DNA from: Nelumbo lutea
Lineage: Eukaryota; Streptophyta; Magnoliopsida; Proteales; Nelumbonaceae
Assembly (NCBI GenBank): GCA_022828595.1
Contig: JAKGHH010000002.1
Location: 110,310,855 to 110,374,854 of the forward strand
DNA: 64,000 nt
Reading direction: 5' to 3'
Shown: positions 32,285-43,569 of the stretch, in pieces
Layout: every line of letters begins with the position of its first letter
Position numbering within the stretch: the first letter of the stretch is position 1
Translations under genes and position numbers: made by a program
Notes under the pieces: generated by a model
Database searches by the model: none
What the model was told of the DNA's origin: nothing
What the model saw: only the letters and a program-made list of their open reading frames with translations

Positions 32285-35200
32285 ATGTCTGAAGTCACGC
32301 CCAGTTCTCAGCCTTCTCAGCCTGAGCCCCAGATTGTCCAGAATCTGCCTGAAAATCACTCTATTCAGATCACTACAATCCGACTAAATGGTGACAACTT
32401 TCTCCGGTGGTCACAATCTGTTCGCATGTATCTCAAAGGGAGAGGGAAAATTGGCTATATCACAGGAGACACAAAGAAGCCTGATGTGAAGGATCCAACC
32501 TATGCTGTTTGGGATGCTGAAAATTCCATGGTGATGACTTGGTTGGTTAACTCCATGATTGAAGAGATAGGTACAAATTATCTCTGCTATTCTACAGCCA
32601 AGGAATTATAGGACAATGTCTCACAGATGTACTCTGATTTGGAGAATCAATCCCAAGTGTACGAATTATCTCTACAACTCGGAGATATTCGCCAAGGTGA
32701 GAACTCTGTGACTAAGTATTTTAATTCTCTTAAGAGAATTTGGCAGGACCTGGACTTATTCAACGATTACGAGTGGAAGTCACCCGATGACTGCAATTAT
32801 CACAAGAAGATGGTGAATGTTGGCCGAGTCTTCAAGTTTCTTGCAGGTTTAAACGTTGAATTCGATGAGGTTCGTGGCCGAATTATTGGAAGAAACCCTC
32901 TGCCCCCAATTGGTGAAGTATTTGCAGAAGTACGTAGAGAAGAAAGTCGGAGACAAGTGATGCTTGGAAAGAAGGCTGTAGGTACAACCGGACCTGTGGA
33001 AGAGTCAGCCCTGATTATTTCCGAGGCCCAAGTCAGTCGAAAGTCAGCCCAAAATCAGCGGGTTGGAGACAAGAATAACCTACGCTGTGACTACTGTGGG
33101 AAACCTCGCCATACCCGAGAGAATTGCTACAAACTGCACGGGAGACCACCCAATTGGAGGGTGAACAAACCTGGTGGACAGAATATACCTACAGCAAACG
33201 AGGCTGAATCATCCCCATTCAGCAAAGAGCAAATAGATCATCTACTTAAACTTCTAAAATCTTATTCGTCACCTAATACTCCTGTCGGGTCTATGGCACA
33301 AACAGGTAGCAATTCTTTGGCATTCTCAATTCTAGGAAAATCCGGCCCTTGGGTCATAGATTCAGGGGCCTCCGATCATATGACAAGTTGCTCTAACCTA
33401 TTTAGTTCCTATTATCCTTGTTCTGGTTTTGAAAAAGTGAGAATAGTTGATGGTAGTCTTTCATCTATTGCAGGCAAAGGAAACATTAAAATTTCAGAAA
33501 AAAATTACTCTGAAATCTGTTTTACATGTTCCAATACTTGCCTGCAATCTTCTTTCTATCAGCAGATTGTCGAAAGATACTAACTGCTCCATTCTTTTTC
33601 TTCCTTCCACTTGTGTTTTTCAGGACCAGAACTCGGGGAAGACGATTGGAACTGCTAGAGAGATAAATGGACTCTACTACTTTGATGAAACCTCTACTGG
33701 TAATAAAAAAGTTCATGGTTTAAGTAGTACGAGTTCAATCCCTGTCTGTGATCAAGTAATATTATGGCATAGAAGATTAAGGCACCCTAGTTTTCCATAT
33801 CTCAAACATTTGTTTCCTAAAGTGTTTAAAGGAGTTGATTGGTCAAAACTTCATTGTGAGTCTTGTCATTTGGCTAAAGATCATCGTGCTTTATTTCCAA
33901 TAAAACCTTATTCTACTTCAAAACCATTTTATTTGCTACATAGTGATGTTTGGGGCCCATCTAAGGTTAACACACTTTCTGGAAAAAAATGGTTTGTGAC
34001 TTTTATTGATGACCATACAAGGGTATGTTGGGTTTACTTGTTGGAAAGGAAATCAGAGGTTAAACAAAGATTTAAAGAATTTTTCCTAATGATTGAAAAT
34101 CAATTTCAAACCAAAATTGGTATTCTAAGATCAGATAATGGGACTGAATACTTTAACAAATACTTAGGAGCATTTCTAACCGAAAAAGGTATTATCCATC
34201 AATCAACTTGTCGTGACACACCACAACAGAATGGAATTGCTGAAAGAAAAGATAGGCACCTTCTTGAGGTAGCTAGAGCCATCATGCTTTCTATGAATGC
34301 ACCTAAATATCTCTGGGGAAATGCTCTCCTAACTGCATGTTATCTGATAAATAGAATGCCATCTCGAGTTTTAAAATATGAAACTCCTTTACAGAATCTA
34401 AAAAATTGCTTTCCCACATCTCGAATAACTACGGATCTTCCTTTAAAAGTGTTTGGTTGTGTCTGTTATGTGTATATACCAAATGTTTTTCGATCAAAAC
34501 TGGATCCAAAAGCTGAAAAATGTGTGTTTCTTGGTTATGCATCTAATAAAAAAGGGTACAAATGCTTTAATCCAGTTACAAAGAAATTTTTTGAGAGTAT
34601 GGATGTACACTTTGTTGAGGACCAACCTTTCTTTCAAAAAAATTCTCTTCAGGGGGAGAACATAAGTAAGGAAGATAATTTTTGGGAAACTTTACCTATT
34701 CTAGAAGAATTTATACCTTTGATTAATTCTGATAAGCAAGGTTCAGAAACAATTGTTGAAAGAATGGAACCTAGTGATGGTACTCTTAATCCAAATTTGC
34801 CAGATACTACGTTATCAGAGACAGGGGGAGAAGTACTTCAAACGGATCACAATCCTCATCCTGAGCTTCAGTTTTATACCAGGAAGAAGTTTCACAAAAG
34901 TACTACTGTTCCAGTTGTTCCTACAGCAGAAGTCCAATCCAATTTGCCGAGTGAAGATCCTACAACTCAGAGTAATCCTTCTTCTACCCCTATTCCGTCT
35001 TTATCTAATGATTTGCCTAATCTGTCTTCTTCAGATCTTGACATTCCAATTGCATTAAGAAAAGGTACCCGAACTTGCACAAAACATCCTATTGCAAAAT
35101 ACTTGTCATATGAGAAATTATCACATACTCATAAAGCATTTGTGTCTAGGATTTCTAATCTGTATGTGCCAAGAACTGTTCAGGAAGCATTAGATGATCC

Positions 35201-36707
35201 GAAATGGAGGTTAGCTGTGATGGAAGAGATGAATGCTCTTAGAAAGAGTAATACATGGAGTATTACTGATCTACCCCATGACAAGAAGACAGTCGGGTGC
35301 AAATGGGTATTTACAGTAAAGTGCAAGGCTGATGGAAGTGTGGAGAAATACAAAGCAAGACTCGTAGCAAAAGGATTTACCCAAACTCATGGTATAGACT
35401 ACCAAGAGACTTTTGCTCCTGTTGCTAAAATTAACTCTATCAGAATACTTCTTTCCCTTGCAATTAATTTTAACTGGCCACTTCGTCATTTCGATGTCAA
35501 GAATGCATTCTTGAATGGAGACCTAAAGGAAGAAGTATATATGGACCTACCACCAGGTTTTGAAGAAAGTCTTGGAAGAGGCAAAGTTTGCAGGTTAAAA
35601 AAATCCCTATATGGGCTAAAGCAATCACCAAGAGCTTGGTTTGAACGATTTGGGAATGCAATAAGGCGGCACGGCTTCTCACAAAGTCAAGCTGATCATA
35701 CTTTATTTTTCAAGCACTCCACCGAAGGTAAAATAGCTATTTTGATAGTGTATGTAGACGATATTATCATGACTGGGGATGATTTATTTGAAATCAACAA
35801 GTTGAAGAATAAGCTTGAGGCTGAATTTGACATTAAAGACCTGGGAAAACTTAAATATTTTCTCGGAATGGAGTTTGCAAGGTCCAAGGAGGGAATCTTT
35901 ATCAACCAACGCAAATACATTCTTGATTTGCTTAAGGAGACAGGGATGACAGGTTGTAAAGCCGCAGAAACTCCAATGGACCCAAATATGAAGTTAAAAG
36001 CAGTAACAGTAAATGAGGTGGTTGATCGAGAACGTTATCAAAGATTAGTTGGAAGACTAATCTATTTGTCGCACACAAGACCTGACATAGCCTTTGTAGT
36101 AAGTGTAGTAAGTCAGTTTATGCATTCACCTGGACCTACTCACTTTGAAGCTGTGTTTAGGATTTTGAAATATCTGAAAGGAACTCCGGGGAAAGGACTC
36201 TTGTTCAAAAATAGGGGTCATCTCCAAGTCGAAGCCTACACAGATGCAGATTGGGCAGGTGATATAAATGATAAAAGATCTACTTCAGGTTACTGCACTT
36301 TGGTAGGAGGGAATTTGGTCACCTGGAGAAGCAAAAAACAAAGTGTTGTAGCAAGGAGTAGTGCAGAGGCAGAATTCCGCTCTGTTGCACATGGCTTTTG
36401 TGAAGTGTTATGGATCAAAAGGCTCCTAAAAGAATTGAAGGTTCCTACACCAACACCTATTAAAGTCTATTGTGATAACAAGGCAGCTATTTCCATAGCT
36501 CATAATCCAGTTCTACATGATAGAACAAAGCATGTAGAAGTGGATAAACATTTCATCAAGGAGAAGATAGATAGTGGTGTGATATGCATGTCCTACATAC
36601 CCACCACGAGCCAAGTAGCAGACATTCTCACCAAAGGGCTTCCTAGGGCACAGTAAGAGAACTTAGTTAGCAAGCTTGCCATGAGTGATATATTCATGCC
36701 AGCTTGA
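32285..36707 (+). pseudogene. gag-pol: copia 4 gag-pol polyprotein (three lesions)
   Basis: From ATG 32285: capsid (GDNFLRWSQSVRMYLKGRGK), zinc knuckle CDYCGKPRHTRENC, protease GPWVIDSGASDHMT (33346), integrase HHCC (HRRLRH ... [10 protein letters not shown]) and DDE ([25 protein letters not shown]), RT with [18 protein letters not shown] and YVDDIIMTG (about 35751), and RNase H ([26 protein letters not shown]). One frame runs unbroken for 1069 codons from 33447 to 36656. Lesions: TAG in place of a conserved Trp at 32609, an extra A in the A-run near 33500, and TAA at 36654. The natural stop TGA (36705) overlaps the polypurine tract. Confidence 0.94.
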
Positions 36708-36714
36708 GGGGGAG
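36706..36714 (+). other. 3' polypurine tract of copia 4
   Basis: GAGGGGGAG directly before the 3' LTR; the first two bases are part of the pol stop codon. Confidence 0.9.
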
Positions 36715-37004
36715 TGTTGGAAGATTTCTATAATTATGTATTATATTTGATTTTGTGCTATTTTAAGTAGTTGAGAGATTTGTGAGCTGTACAAATTTTT
36801 TAGGAATCAGCTTTATCTTCCCTTTAATTAGGGAGATTTGTTACCTAGTTTGTATCCTTTGATTAGGGAGATTTGTTACCTAGTTTGTATCCTTTAATTA
36901 GGGAGATTTGTTACCTAGTTTGTTTCCTAGAGAGAGCTATAAATTTCGATGTACAGAAGCATAATAAGAAATCCCATTCTTCATATCTTTCTGTCTCTTC
37001 TTTA
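36715..37004 (+). repeat. 3' LTR of copia 4
   Basis: A 290-base LTR starting TGTTGGAAGATTTC, followed by the TTATC target duplication and then the resumed copia 3 pol sequence. Confidence 0.95.
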
Positions 37005-37009
37005 TTATC

Positions 37010-38629
37010 CTATGATCGCCTATCTCCCTCTTATCGGTCCTATCTCACTTCCATTGCTGATGTCCCTATTCCAAGAACAATGCAAAAAGCCTTATCAGTT
37101 CCAGAATGGAAAGATGCAATGCAAGTCGAAATAGATGCCCTGTTGAAGAATAATACCTGGGCACTGGTTGACCCACCAAAAGGAAAGAAACCGGTGGGAT
37201 GTCGAAATGGGTGTTTACTGTGAAGCATAATGTTGATGGCTCAATTGAAAGGTACAAAGCCCGGCTGGTCGCAAAGGGGTTCACCCAGACTTATGGTATA
37301 GACTACTTGGAGACCCTTGCCCCAGTAGCCAATATGACCACCATCCGAGTTCTGTTATCCCTAGCAGCAAATCATTCTTGGCCCTTGTTCCAGATGGATG
37401 TTAAAAATGCCTTTCTAAATGGAAACTTACAGGAAGAGGTCTACATGCAGTTGCCTCCTAGATTCTATGATACAGAGATGGGTAAGAAGGTTTGCCGACT
37501 GAACAAGGCATTGTATGGTTTGAAGCAGTCACCTAGAGCCTGGTTTGATAGGTCCAGATTAGTCCTTGGAAAGTTTGGTTATATACAGGCCCAGTCAGAT
37601 CATACACTATTCATCAAGAGGGTGGAGTCCTCTCTGACACTGCTTGTAGTATATGTTGATGATATTGTGGTGACAAGAAATGTTAGCCATGAGATTGAGT
37701 CCCTCAAACAGCTCCTTCATCAAGAGTTTGAGGTGAAAGATCTTGGTGCACTACGGTACTTTTTGGGTATTGAGGTTGCTAGATCCAAGCAGGGGATTTT
37801 TATCTCTCAAAGAAAGTATGTTCTAAATCTGTTGGCAGAAACTGAAAAGTTGGGTGTTAAGCCTATTGATACACCCATTGAACAAAATCACAAGATTAGT
37901 GCAAAGGGCGGAGAGCCTCTTGAAGACAAAGTTATGTTCCAACGGTTGGTTGGAAAGCTCCTATATCTCTGCCTCACTCGGCCAGATATCAGTTATGCAG
38001 TTAGTATTGTTAGCTAGTATATGCACTCCCCTAGAACTTCTCATCTTCTTGCGGCAGAGAGAATATTAGCATATTTGAAGAGATGCCCGGGTAGAGGTAT
38101 ACTGCTCAAGAACAATAATCACATGAGGGTGGAGGTCTATACAGATGTCGATTGGGCTGAGAGTGTTGATGACAGAAGGTCTACCTCTGGATATTGTGCC
38201 CTTGTGGGAGGTAACCTTGTCTCTTAGAGGAATAAGAAGCAGAGTGTTGTTTACCGCTCCAATGCTAAAGCGGAATACAAGTCAATGGCTAACGGAGTGA
38301 CTGAAATCTTATGGCTGAGATCACTACTTGAAGAGTTAGGTATTGACTATGAAAAGCCCTTAATGCTATATTGTGATAATCAGGCAGGTATTAATATAGC
38401 CCACAACCCAATGCAGCATGACAGAACTAAACATATTGAAGTTGATCGACATTTTGTGCGAGAGAGGGTCACATCACAAGAAGTGTGTCTTCCGTATATC
38501 ACATCTAATATGCAGCTCGCGGATATCCTCACCAAGGTTGTACCAAGGAAGAAGTTAGAGACAGACCTATCCAAGTTGGGAATGATAGATATCTACTCCC
38601 AACTTGAGGGGGAGTGTAGAGAACACTGA
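37010..38629 (+). pseudogene. pol: copia 3 pol, RT and RNase H half
   Basis: Resumes after copia 4 with [16 protein letters not shown] blocks: [16 protein letters not shown], a two-base insertion near 37205, then [53 protein letters not shown] and YVDDIVVTR. RNase H follows, with TAG stops at 38015 and at 38225 (Trp in relatives). SSAEAEY has become SNAKAEY. The frame ends 15 bases inside the 3' LTR at 38629, like copia 2. Confidence 0.92.
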
Positions 38630-38994
38630 TGTGGGCCCCACAACAGTGGTCCCCACTGTGTTCGTAGGACAGCATGTGTAGTTATTTGTTTCAGTTATAG
38701 TAGTGTCAGTTTGGGTCAGTTTGTTAATTCAGTTATTATTTATTTCATTTTTTTATTTACTTTATTTATCATGTAAGTACTAAGGGCAGATATGTCCTTT
38801 TCTTTATGTACTGAACATAACCTATAAATACTAAGAGAGTGGTGGCGGCAGATGTGTTAGAATCTGTCCCTCCTTTCAACCCCTTGTGCTCTCTTGTTTC
38901 TCTTCTCTTCCTTCTCCTTTCTCTCACTTTTCTTCTGCTTTTGTAAACCTAAAATCTATTACGATTCAAGACATTACAGTCTTGATCTTCTACT
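38615..38994 (+). repeat. 3' LTR of copia 3
   Basis: A 380-base repeat of the 5' LTR; the extra length is a ten-base duplication (GGGTCAGTTT) near 38713. Preceded by the GAGGGGGAG tract at 38606-38614 and followed by GAATA. Confidence 0.93.
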
Positions 38995-39127
38995 GAATAC
39001 AGCTTTAGATTTTTAAAAAAGTAAAACCCAATGCTGAAATATGTCAGTGAAAGAGAGCTCCAGGTTCAAGAAGTGAAGCTAGGTTCCCATGACCAAACAA
39101 GTAAAGAAGTTTGAGAGACTTCCATAC

Positions 39128-39183
39128 CTGCACTTTTCATGATATTGTGACCAATCAGATTTTCTCTCAACCTCATAAAAGAC
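39128..39183 (-). CDS. ATXR4: SET-domain methyltransferase (ATXR4/SDG38-like), exon 2
   Basis: A 56-base micro-exon. Between acceptor CCCTTAG and donor TGCAG|GTATGG it encodes VFYEVERKSDWSQYHEKC plus two bases of an Arg codon. Exon 1 ends on a full codon (CRKQSE) and exon 3 starts with the base that completes the Arg, so all three exons join in frame. Too short to show as an ORF, it is supported by splice sites, phase and the family pattern of ...DW(S/T)..(D/H)..CR before the KYPLLVKRL block. Confidence 0.85.
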
Positions 39184-39441
39184 CTAAGGGCATGGAAGTA
39201 AAGCATATGTTTAGAAAACCACAATGAATGACAATACAGAAACCTCACATAACAAAAATTAAAGTAAGGTACTTCCACAGTTCCATTAGGCAGTGATTAT
39301 AATGGTTGTCCTGAACAATATATCAATGTAGCTGTAGTTACTAATTAGAACACCTGAAAACAGCAAGAGGGACAAAAAGGAACTCCTTGCTAGTTCAGTA
39401 GTTTGATTCTCAGTTTTCTTTATCATCTTCTCACTGTAATA

Positions 39442-39618
39442 GGGGGCATTGCTTGGCGTAATGGTAAAACCTCAGTCTGACAAGTGTAAGACTTTAGGTT
39501 CAAGTCTAAGAGTGGCTACTCTGTGCAGAAAAAAGGGCCAAAGGTTAGGTCCATATCCAGTACACCCCTCCTAAGAGCCCAGATAGCTATGACCAACATT
39601 GGGTAATTACCTTTTTTA
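39442..39618 (+). mobile_element. tRNA-derived SINE with 17-base target duplication
   Basis: A 177-base element. It has an A-box-like TTGGCGTAATGGTAAAA and a B-box GGTTCAAGTCT 30-40 bases on, the split promoter of RNA polymerase III, and ends in a short T-run. It is flanked by ATCTTCTCACTGTAATA (39425-39441) and ATCTTCTCACTGTAGTA (39619-39635), a 17-base duplication with one mismatch, as expected for L1-driven insertion. Confidence 0.8.
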
Positions 39619-39635
39619 ATCTTCTCACTGTAGTA

Positions 39636-40439
39636 TAAATGAAGCAGAATGACTTCAGAGAGAACTAGTTTGCCAAGTTTGTTCCAAAATAGTATGCAAG
39701 AAGTGAGACACTTCAGTCAACTTCTAAATCTACTTGGGTTGGCAGTGTTTTCAAACTGTTGTTGACTACAAAAGTCAAACTAATGACCTGGTAACCTGGG
39801 CAGCTCACTACTTCCCAGATTTTTTATGGACTTGATCATTACTGTGGGTAAGCCACCTTGTTGAACTGCTGAATAGATCACCTGCACAGCTCACCAGGTA
39901 GATGTTTACGATTTTTTCTAAAACATTGATTTTGGTAGCATCTGGCCATTTGTTTATCATCCTTTGTTCATTTCAGCTTCATTTAAATGGTTTTGAAAAA
40001 GGCACATCCGGCATTAAATGAACAAAAACAATAACCTGTCACTTAAATAATTTATGAAAAAGGAAGACTCTCCAATAGAGAGTTGTAGTCAGAAGTTCAT
40101 CACTAGTCCCTTTTTACACACTATACACATATAGCTTTCAGATGGTATAAATTGTTAAAGAAAATAACTTTTAAATGGATAATTTGGTTTATTTAGGAAA
40201 AATGTAAAGTACTTCATTAATAAGAAAAATGTATACAGTATCATACTGCACAATAAGGTACTTTGCAGCAGTATTGCTTCTTCTATACAAATCACTTTAC
40301 GACATTAGATACAAAAAGACTATTAGTATAAAAAATTATTATGAGGAAGATCCTTGAAACATTTCTGAGTAGTCACCCAAGAATAAATTCTGCCCCATAA
40401 ATTCCGCATTAATGTATCTTTTTTTAGATCAGTTAGTTC
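39636..40439. other. Intron sequence, nothing recognised
   Basis: AT-rich sequence in the first intron of the SET gene. No ORF with a recognisable domain, no repeat ends and no splice-flanked exon was seen. Confidence 0.6.
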
Positions 40440-41450
40440 CTCATCAATGCGTCTTCCAGAATAACCTTATCTTCAAAGAGTATTTTGTTCCTTTCTGACC
40501 AAATGCCAATGGAATTAACCCCCACCCCCATATGGTTTTCCTTCTCTTGCTCAGTCCTTTCATTTTCCAGCACCATATAAAAATTTCTAACTTCGCAGGT
40601 AAGCAGCTCTGTATCTGGAAAAGGTTCAACACCTGAACCAACATTCCACTTGCAATTCTGCAGTATATAAACAGGTGATCTTCTGATTCAATACCTTCCA
40701 CGCACATTGTGCAGCTACTGTTTTCCACCACCATACCTCATCTATTTGGTTTTCCACAGTTTGGAAGCTTCCACAATGTTGCTGTCCAAAACAGAAAAGA
40801 TTTCACTGTGCACTTTCCAGATCTCTCCAATGACCAGAGATTCTTCAATCTGTTTTGGATCTGTCAGGCCTAACCAAATATTCTGCAAAAGTTCACCCAT
40901 TGGTCTATTTCTCAGTCATTTAGGTTCCTCCTAAAAGTGGAGTTCCAATCACCTGGTTCCCTATTGAAAGAATACAAATCTGCTAATAAGATATTCCTTA
41001 TTCTTTTCAACTTCAAACAAGGTTGTACACACCTCCTTTAGCGGCTGCTCCCTGCACCATATATCCTCCCAGAATTTTATTTGTGTCCCATTTCATTTTG
41101 ATAAGTTTATTCTTGTTCTTGTTCCATTCCCCACCTCATATCTAATTTCTTTTTTGAAGTCAATGTAAGATTTTTGAATGCCTCTCCATACCACACAACC
41201 ATAACATAAGCTGCATTAGTTTCACTTGAGTCCCAGTTCATATTACTTGCTACATATTTTGCTTGGATAATCATGGGCCGTTCATTCCACCTCCAGAACC
41301 ACTTCCCTAGCAGTGCCATGTCTTAGCTTCTTTGCTCCTAACCTCCCCTCTTTCTTGGATAGCACACCTTGCCCCAATTTACTAAATGGAACTTGAACTC
41401 TTCCTTCCACCCTTTCTACCAAAAACTCATTTTTCAATCAAATTTGCTAC
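40440..41450 (-). mobile_element. L1-type LINE fragment in SET gene intron 1
   Basis: Reverse-strand reading gives ALLGKWFWRWNERPM and KKLDMRWGMEQ (41319-41107), then the zinc-binding block VENSSCTMCVEGIESEDHLF near 40700 and the trailing IWGWGLIPLAFGQKGTK, the C-terminal part of plant L1 ORF2. Stops and frame changes interrupt it. It lies in the same orientation as the host gene. Confidence 0.7.
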
Positions 41451-41816
41451 ACTGGCTGGTATAGGGAATAGGGATAGAAAGTAGGTTGGGAGAGAGGATA
41501 ATGCACACTTTATTAATGTTTTCCGACAAGTACTTGGGCTTTCATGATGCTAACTTCCGTCCTACCCTTTCCTTGAATAAGTTTTTTCTGACAAGTACTT
41601 GAACTCATTCGATGAAAACAACCACTAAATTGAATAAGTTTCAGTCATATTTTTCAAAACTCAACTACAATGTTCCTTCAAAGAACGAGCATTCAAGGAA
41701 TTTCATCCCAACTCCCACAAGTAGTTCACATTAATCACAAAAAATAAAGATTATCAAATAAAATCTAAACCATCTTTGTCAAAACTAGTATGGAATTAGC
41801 AATAAAATTTGGTTAC

Positions 41817-42179
41817 CTCGGATTGTTTCCTGCATTTGTCGCTGCAGAAACGAGCAGTTTGGGATTCAGAAGAAGCATCTGGTCCCAACTGCCTGAGGCA
41901 GAAATCGCAGACCTTGTTGAGAAGCGAGAGAGAAGGATGAGCAACTAAGGGCTTCGCGGTGTGAATAAGATCGCTGGCTCCAATTCTCCTAGTTGCGAAC
42001 ACACCTCTTCCCGCTGACTCAGTGAAGGCAACTCGGATGGGAGGAGGCGAAGGCCGACTGGGTTTCTCCTCGCCATGTTCTGCGATGGTGGTGAAAGGGA
42101 AGACGCATTGCAGTTGATTGTGTCGTTTTAGTCTCTCCAGCGACGAAGTCCAACGGCCGAATCTTACGATCGGGGACAT
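41817..42179 (-). CDS. ATXR4: SET-domain methyltransferase (ATXR4/SDG38-like), exon 1
   Basis: 121 codons from ATG 42179 (an in-frame ATG also lies at 42215) to donor GAG|GTAACC. The N-terminus MSPIVRFGRWTSSLERLKRH is basic with few acids and could be an organelle presequence. Next is the N-terminal half of the SET domain: PPIRVAFTESAGRGVFATRR, IGASDLIHTAKPLV. Then comes the start of the Cys-rich insert (CDFCLRQL ... FCSDKC), as in ATXR4/SDG38. The family are lysine methyltransferases using S-adenosylmethionine; the substrate cannot be read from sequence. The 15 kb to exon 3 is mostly retrotransposon. Confidence 0.88.
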
Positions 42180-42298
42180 TCGTTTTAGCCTTTTAGGAGG
42201 GAAGAGCAGTCGCACAAAAGCTTGAATCTCAGGTCTCAGTACAGCCGCACAGGTGCCTCGCGCAACGTCTGTTCACTCTGTCGTGGTCCGGTGAATTC

Positions 42299-42610
42299 AT
42301 GGTTTTCGAACCGTCGTTGACCCGGACTGTCGGACCGTTCGACCCGGGAACCGTCCAAGCAACCGGTTCCGTTTTACTCCAAACCCTCTCTCTGACAAAA
42401 AATCGTTGATATGGGCAATTGAATCATCAACTCATTCAACGGTTTTTCGCACGGTTTTCAAACTGTTGTTGATCCGAATGGTTGGACCATTAACTTGGGA
42501 GCCATTCAAGCAACCAGTTCCGTTTTATCCCAAACCCAATTCTTGACCAAAAACCATTGAATCAATCAATGACCCGTTGACCTAGGCAGTTGAACCGTCA
42601 ATCCATTCAA
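42299..42610. repeat. Two diverged ~153-base tandem units upstream of the SET gene
   Basis: Unit 1 begins near 42299 (GGTTTTCGAACCGTCGTTGA) and unit 2 near 42452 (GGTTTTCAAACTGTTGTTGA); both continue through CCAAGCAACCGGTTCCGTTTTA-like sequence. Fragments of the same AACCGGTT-rich repeat recur to about 43350. It lies in the promoter side of the SET gene. Confidence 0.65.
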
Positions 42611-43560
42611 CGGCTTTTGACCATTTTATTTTAATTATTTTTTATTTTTGTTTTATTTTTTTGTCAAAACAAGCCATCCATTGGGACCGAACAATTGAAC
42701 CATCAACCTAGAAATCGGTTGCCAAAACAGTTCCAATCCTAGTTTTGGGTCGTTTTTTAAACATTGGGCCAATCATCAATGTTCACTTGTTCAAGTAATC
42801 GGACCAGGCATCGACCCAAAAAAGGGAAGATTCATGGGTGAGAGTTCGAACCGTGATGACATAATATTATATATATATAATGATAGTAATTATATAATAT
42901 ATTGAAAATATAAAATTATATTTTATTATAATAAATATTTTATTTTGATTTCAATTTTTATATTAAAAATTAAAATTTAAGGCCAAAAAAGGTATTTTCT
43001 AACACAAATAGTGAATTAGGCGTCTTTGTAACACGTAAGTCTTGAAAAGTTATCTAAAAAAGCCATCACTAAGTAGAAATTTATAGCCACCATAAGTTTT
43101 GAATTATGTTTTAAAAAAAAATCAAAAAGCTAATTAATTTTCTAAAAACATGACCAATTCACCGGTTTTCCAATTGGACCAGCCAGGCCAATGGTTTTGA
43201 CCCTTTCTATCACTTCTAGTTTCCGGGGTATGAATGAACCAATTAAGAGCTCGGATCATGATTCAATTGGCCCAACCGTTTGGTTTCTAGTCTAGTTTTC
43301 TAAACAATTAGTATCGTACAAGTGGACCGATTCATCGAACAGGTTGGGTTTTGCTTTTTTATCAACAAAAAAATGTTCAAGTACAATCCTTATATCAAGC
43401 CTGAAGTTCAATTAGTACATAGAAAATTATAGGGATTATAGAATAATTTTGAATCCTAAAATAAAACTTTTAATATAATTTTTAGAATAGAATATATTAA
43501 CTTTTAAAAAAATATATTAAAGAAGAACAAAAACACTGTTCATCTTCTTTCAAACGATCT
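42611..43560. other. AT-rich intergenic sequence with repeat remnants
   Basis: Contains a TATATATATAATGATAGTAA-type AT stretch near 42870-42960 and scattered CCGGTT/TGGACC phrases. No gene was seen. Confidence 0.5.
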
Positions 43561-43569
43561 ATTTAGCAT

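Larger units (their letters stand above)
31941..37004 (+). mobile_element. Ty1/copia retrotransposon 4 (youngest, nearly intact)
   Basis: Inserted in copia 3 with a perfect target duplication TTATC (31936-31940 and 37005-37009). Both LTRs are 290 bases and differ at only two positions, the lowest divergence in the window. It belongs to a different copia family from elements 1-3: its gag starts MSEVTPSSQPSQPEPQ and its pol ends in the DIFMPA-stop form. Three lesions were found in the coding region. Confidence 0.96.
28015..38994 (+). mobile_element. Ty1/copia retrotransposon 3, split by copia 4
   Basis: The same family as copia 2, with a perfect target duplication GAATA at 28010-28014 and 38995-38999. 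The element itself is about 5.9 kb; copia 4 (31941-37004) fills the middle. It sits in the intron between exons 2 and 3 of the SET gene on the opposite strand. It is inactive through a stop in gag, frameshifts in integrase and RT, and two further stops near the end. Confidence 0.95.
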
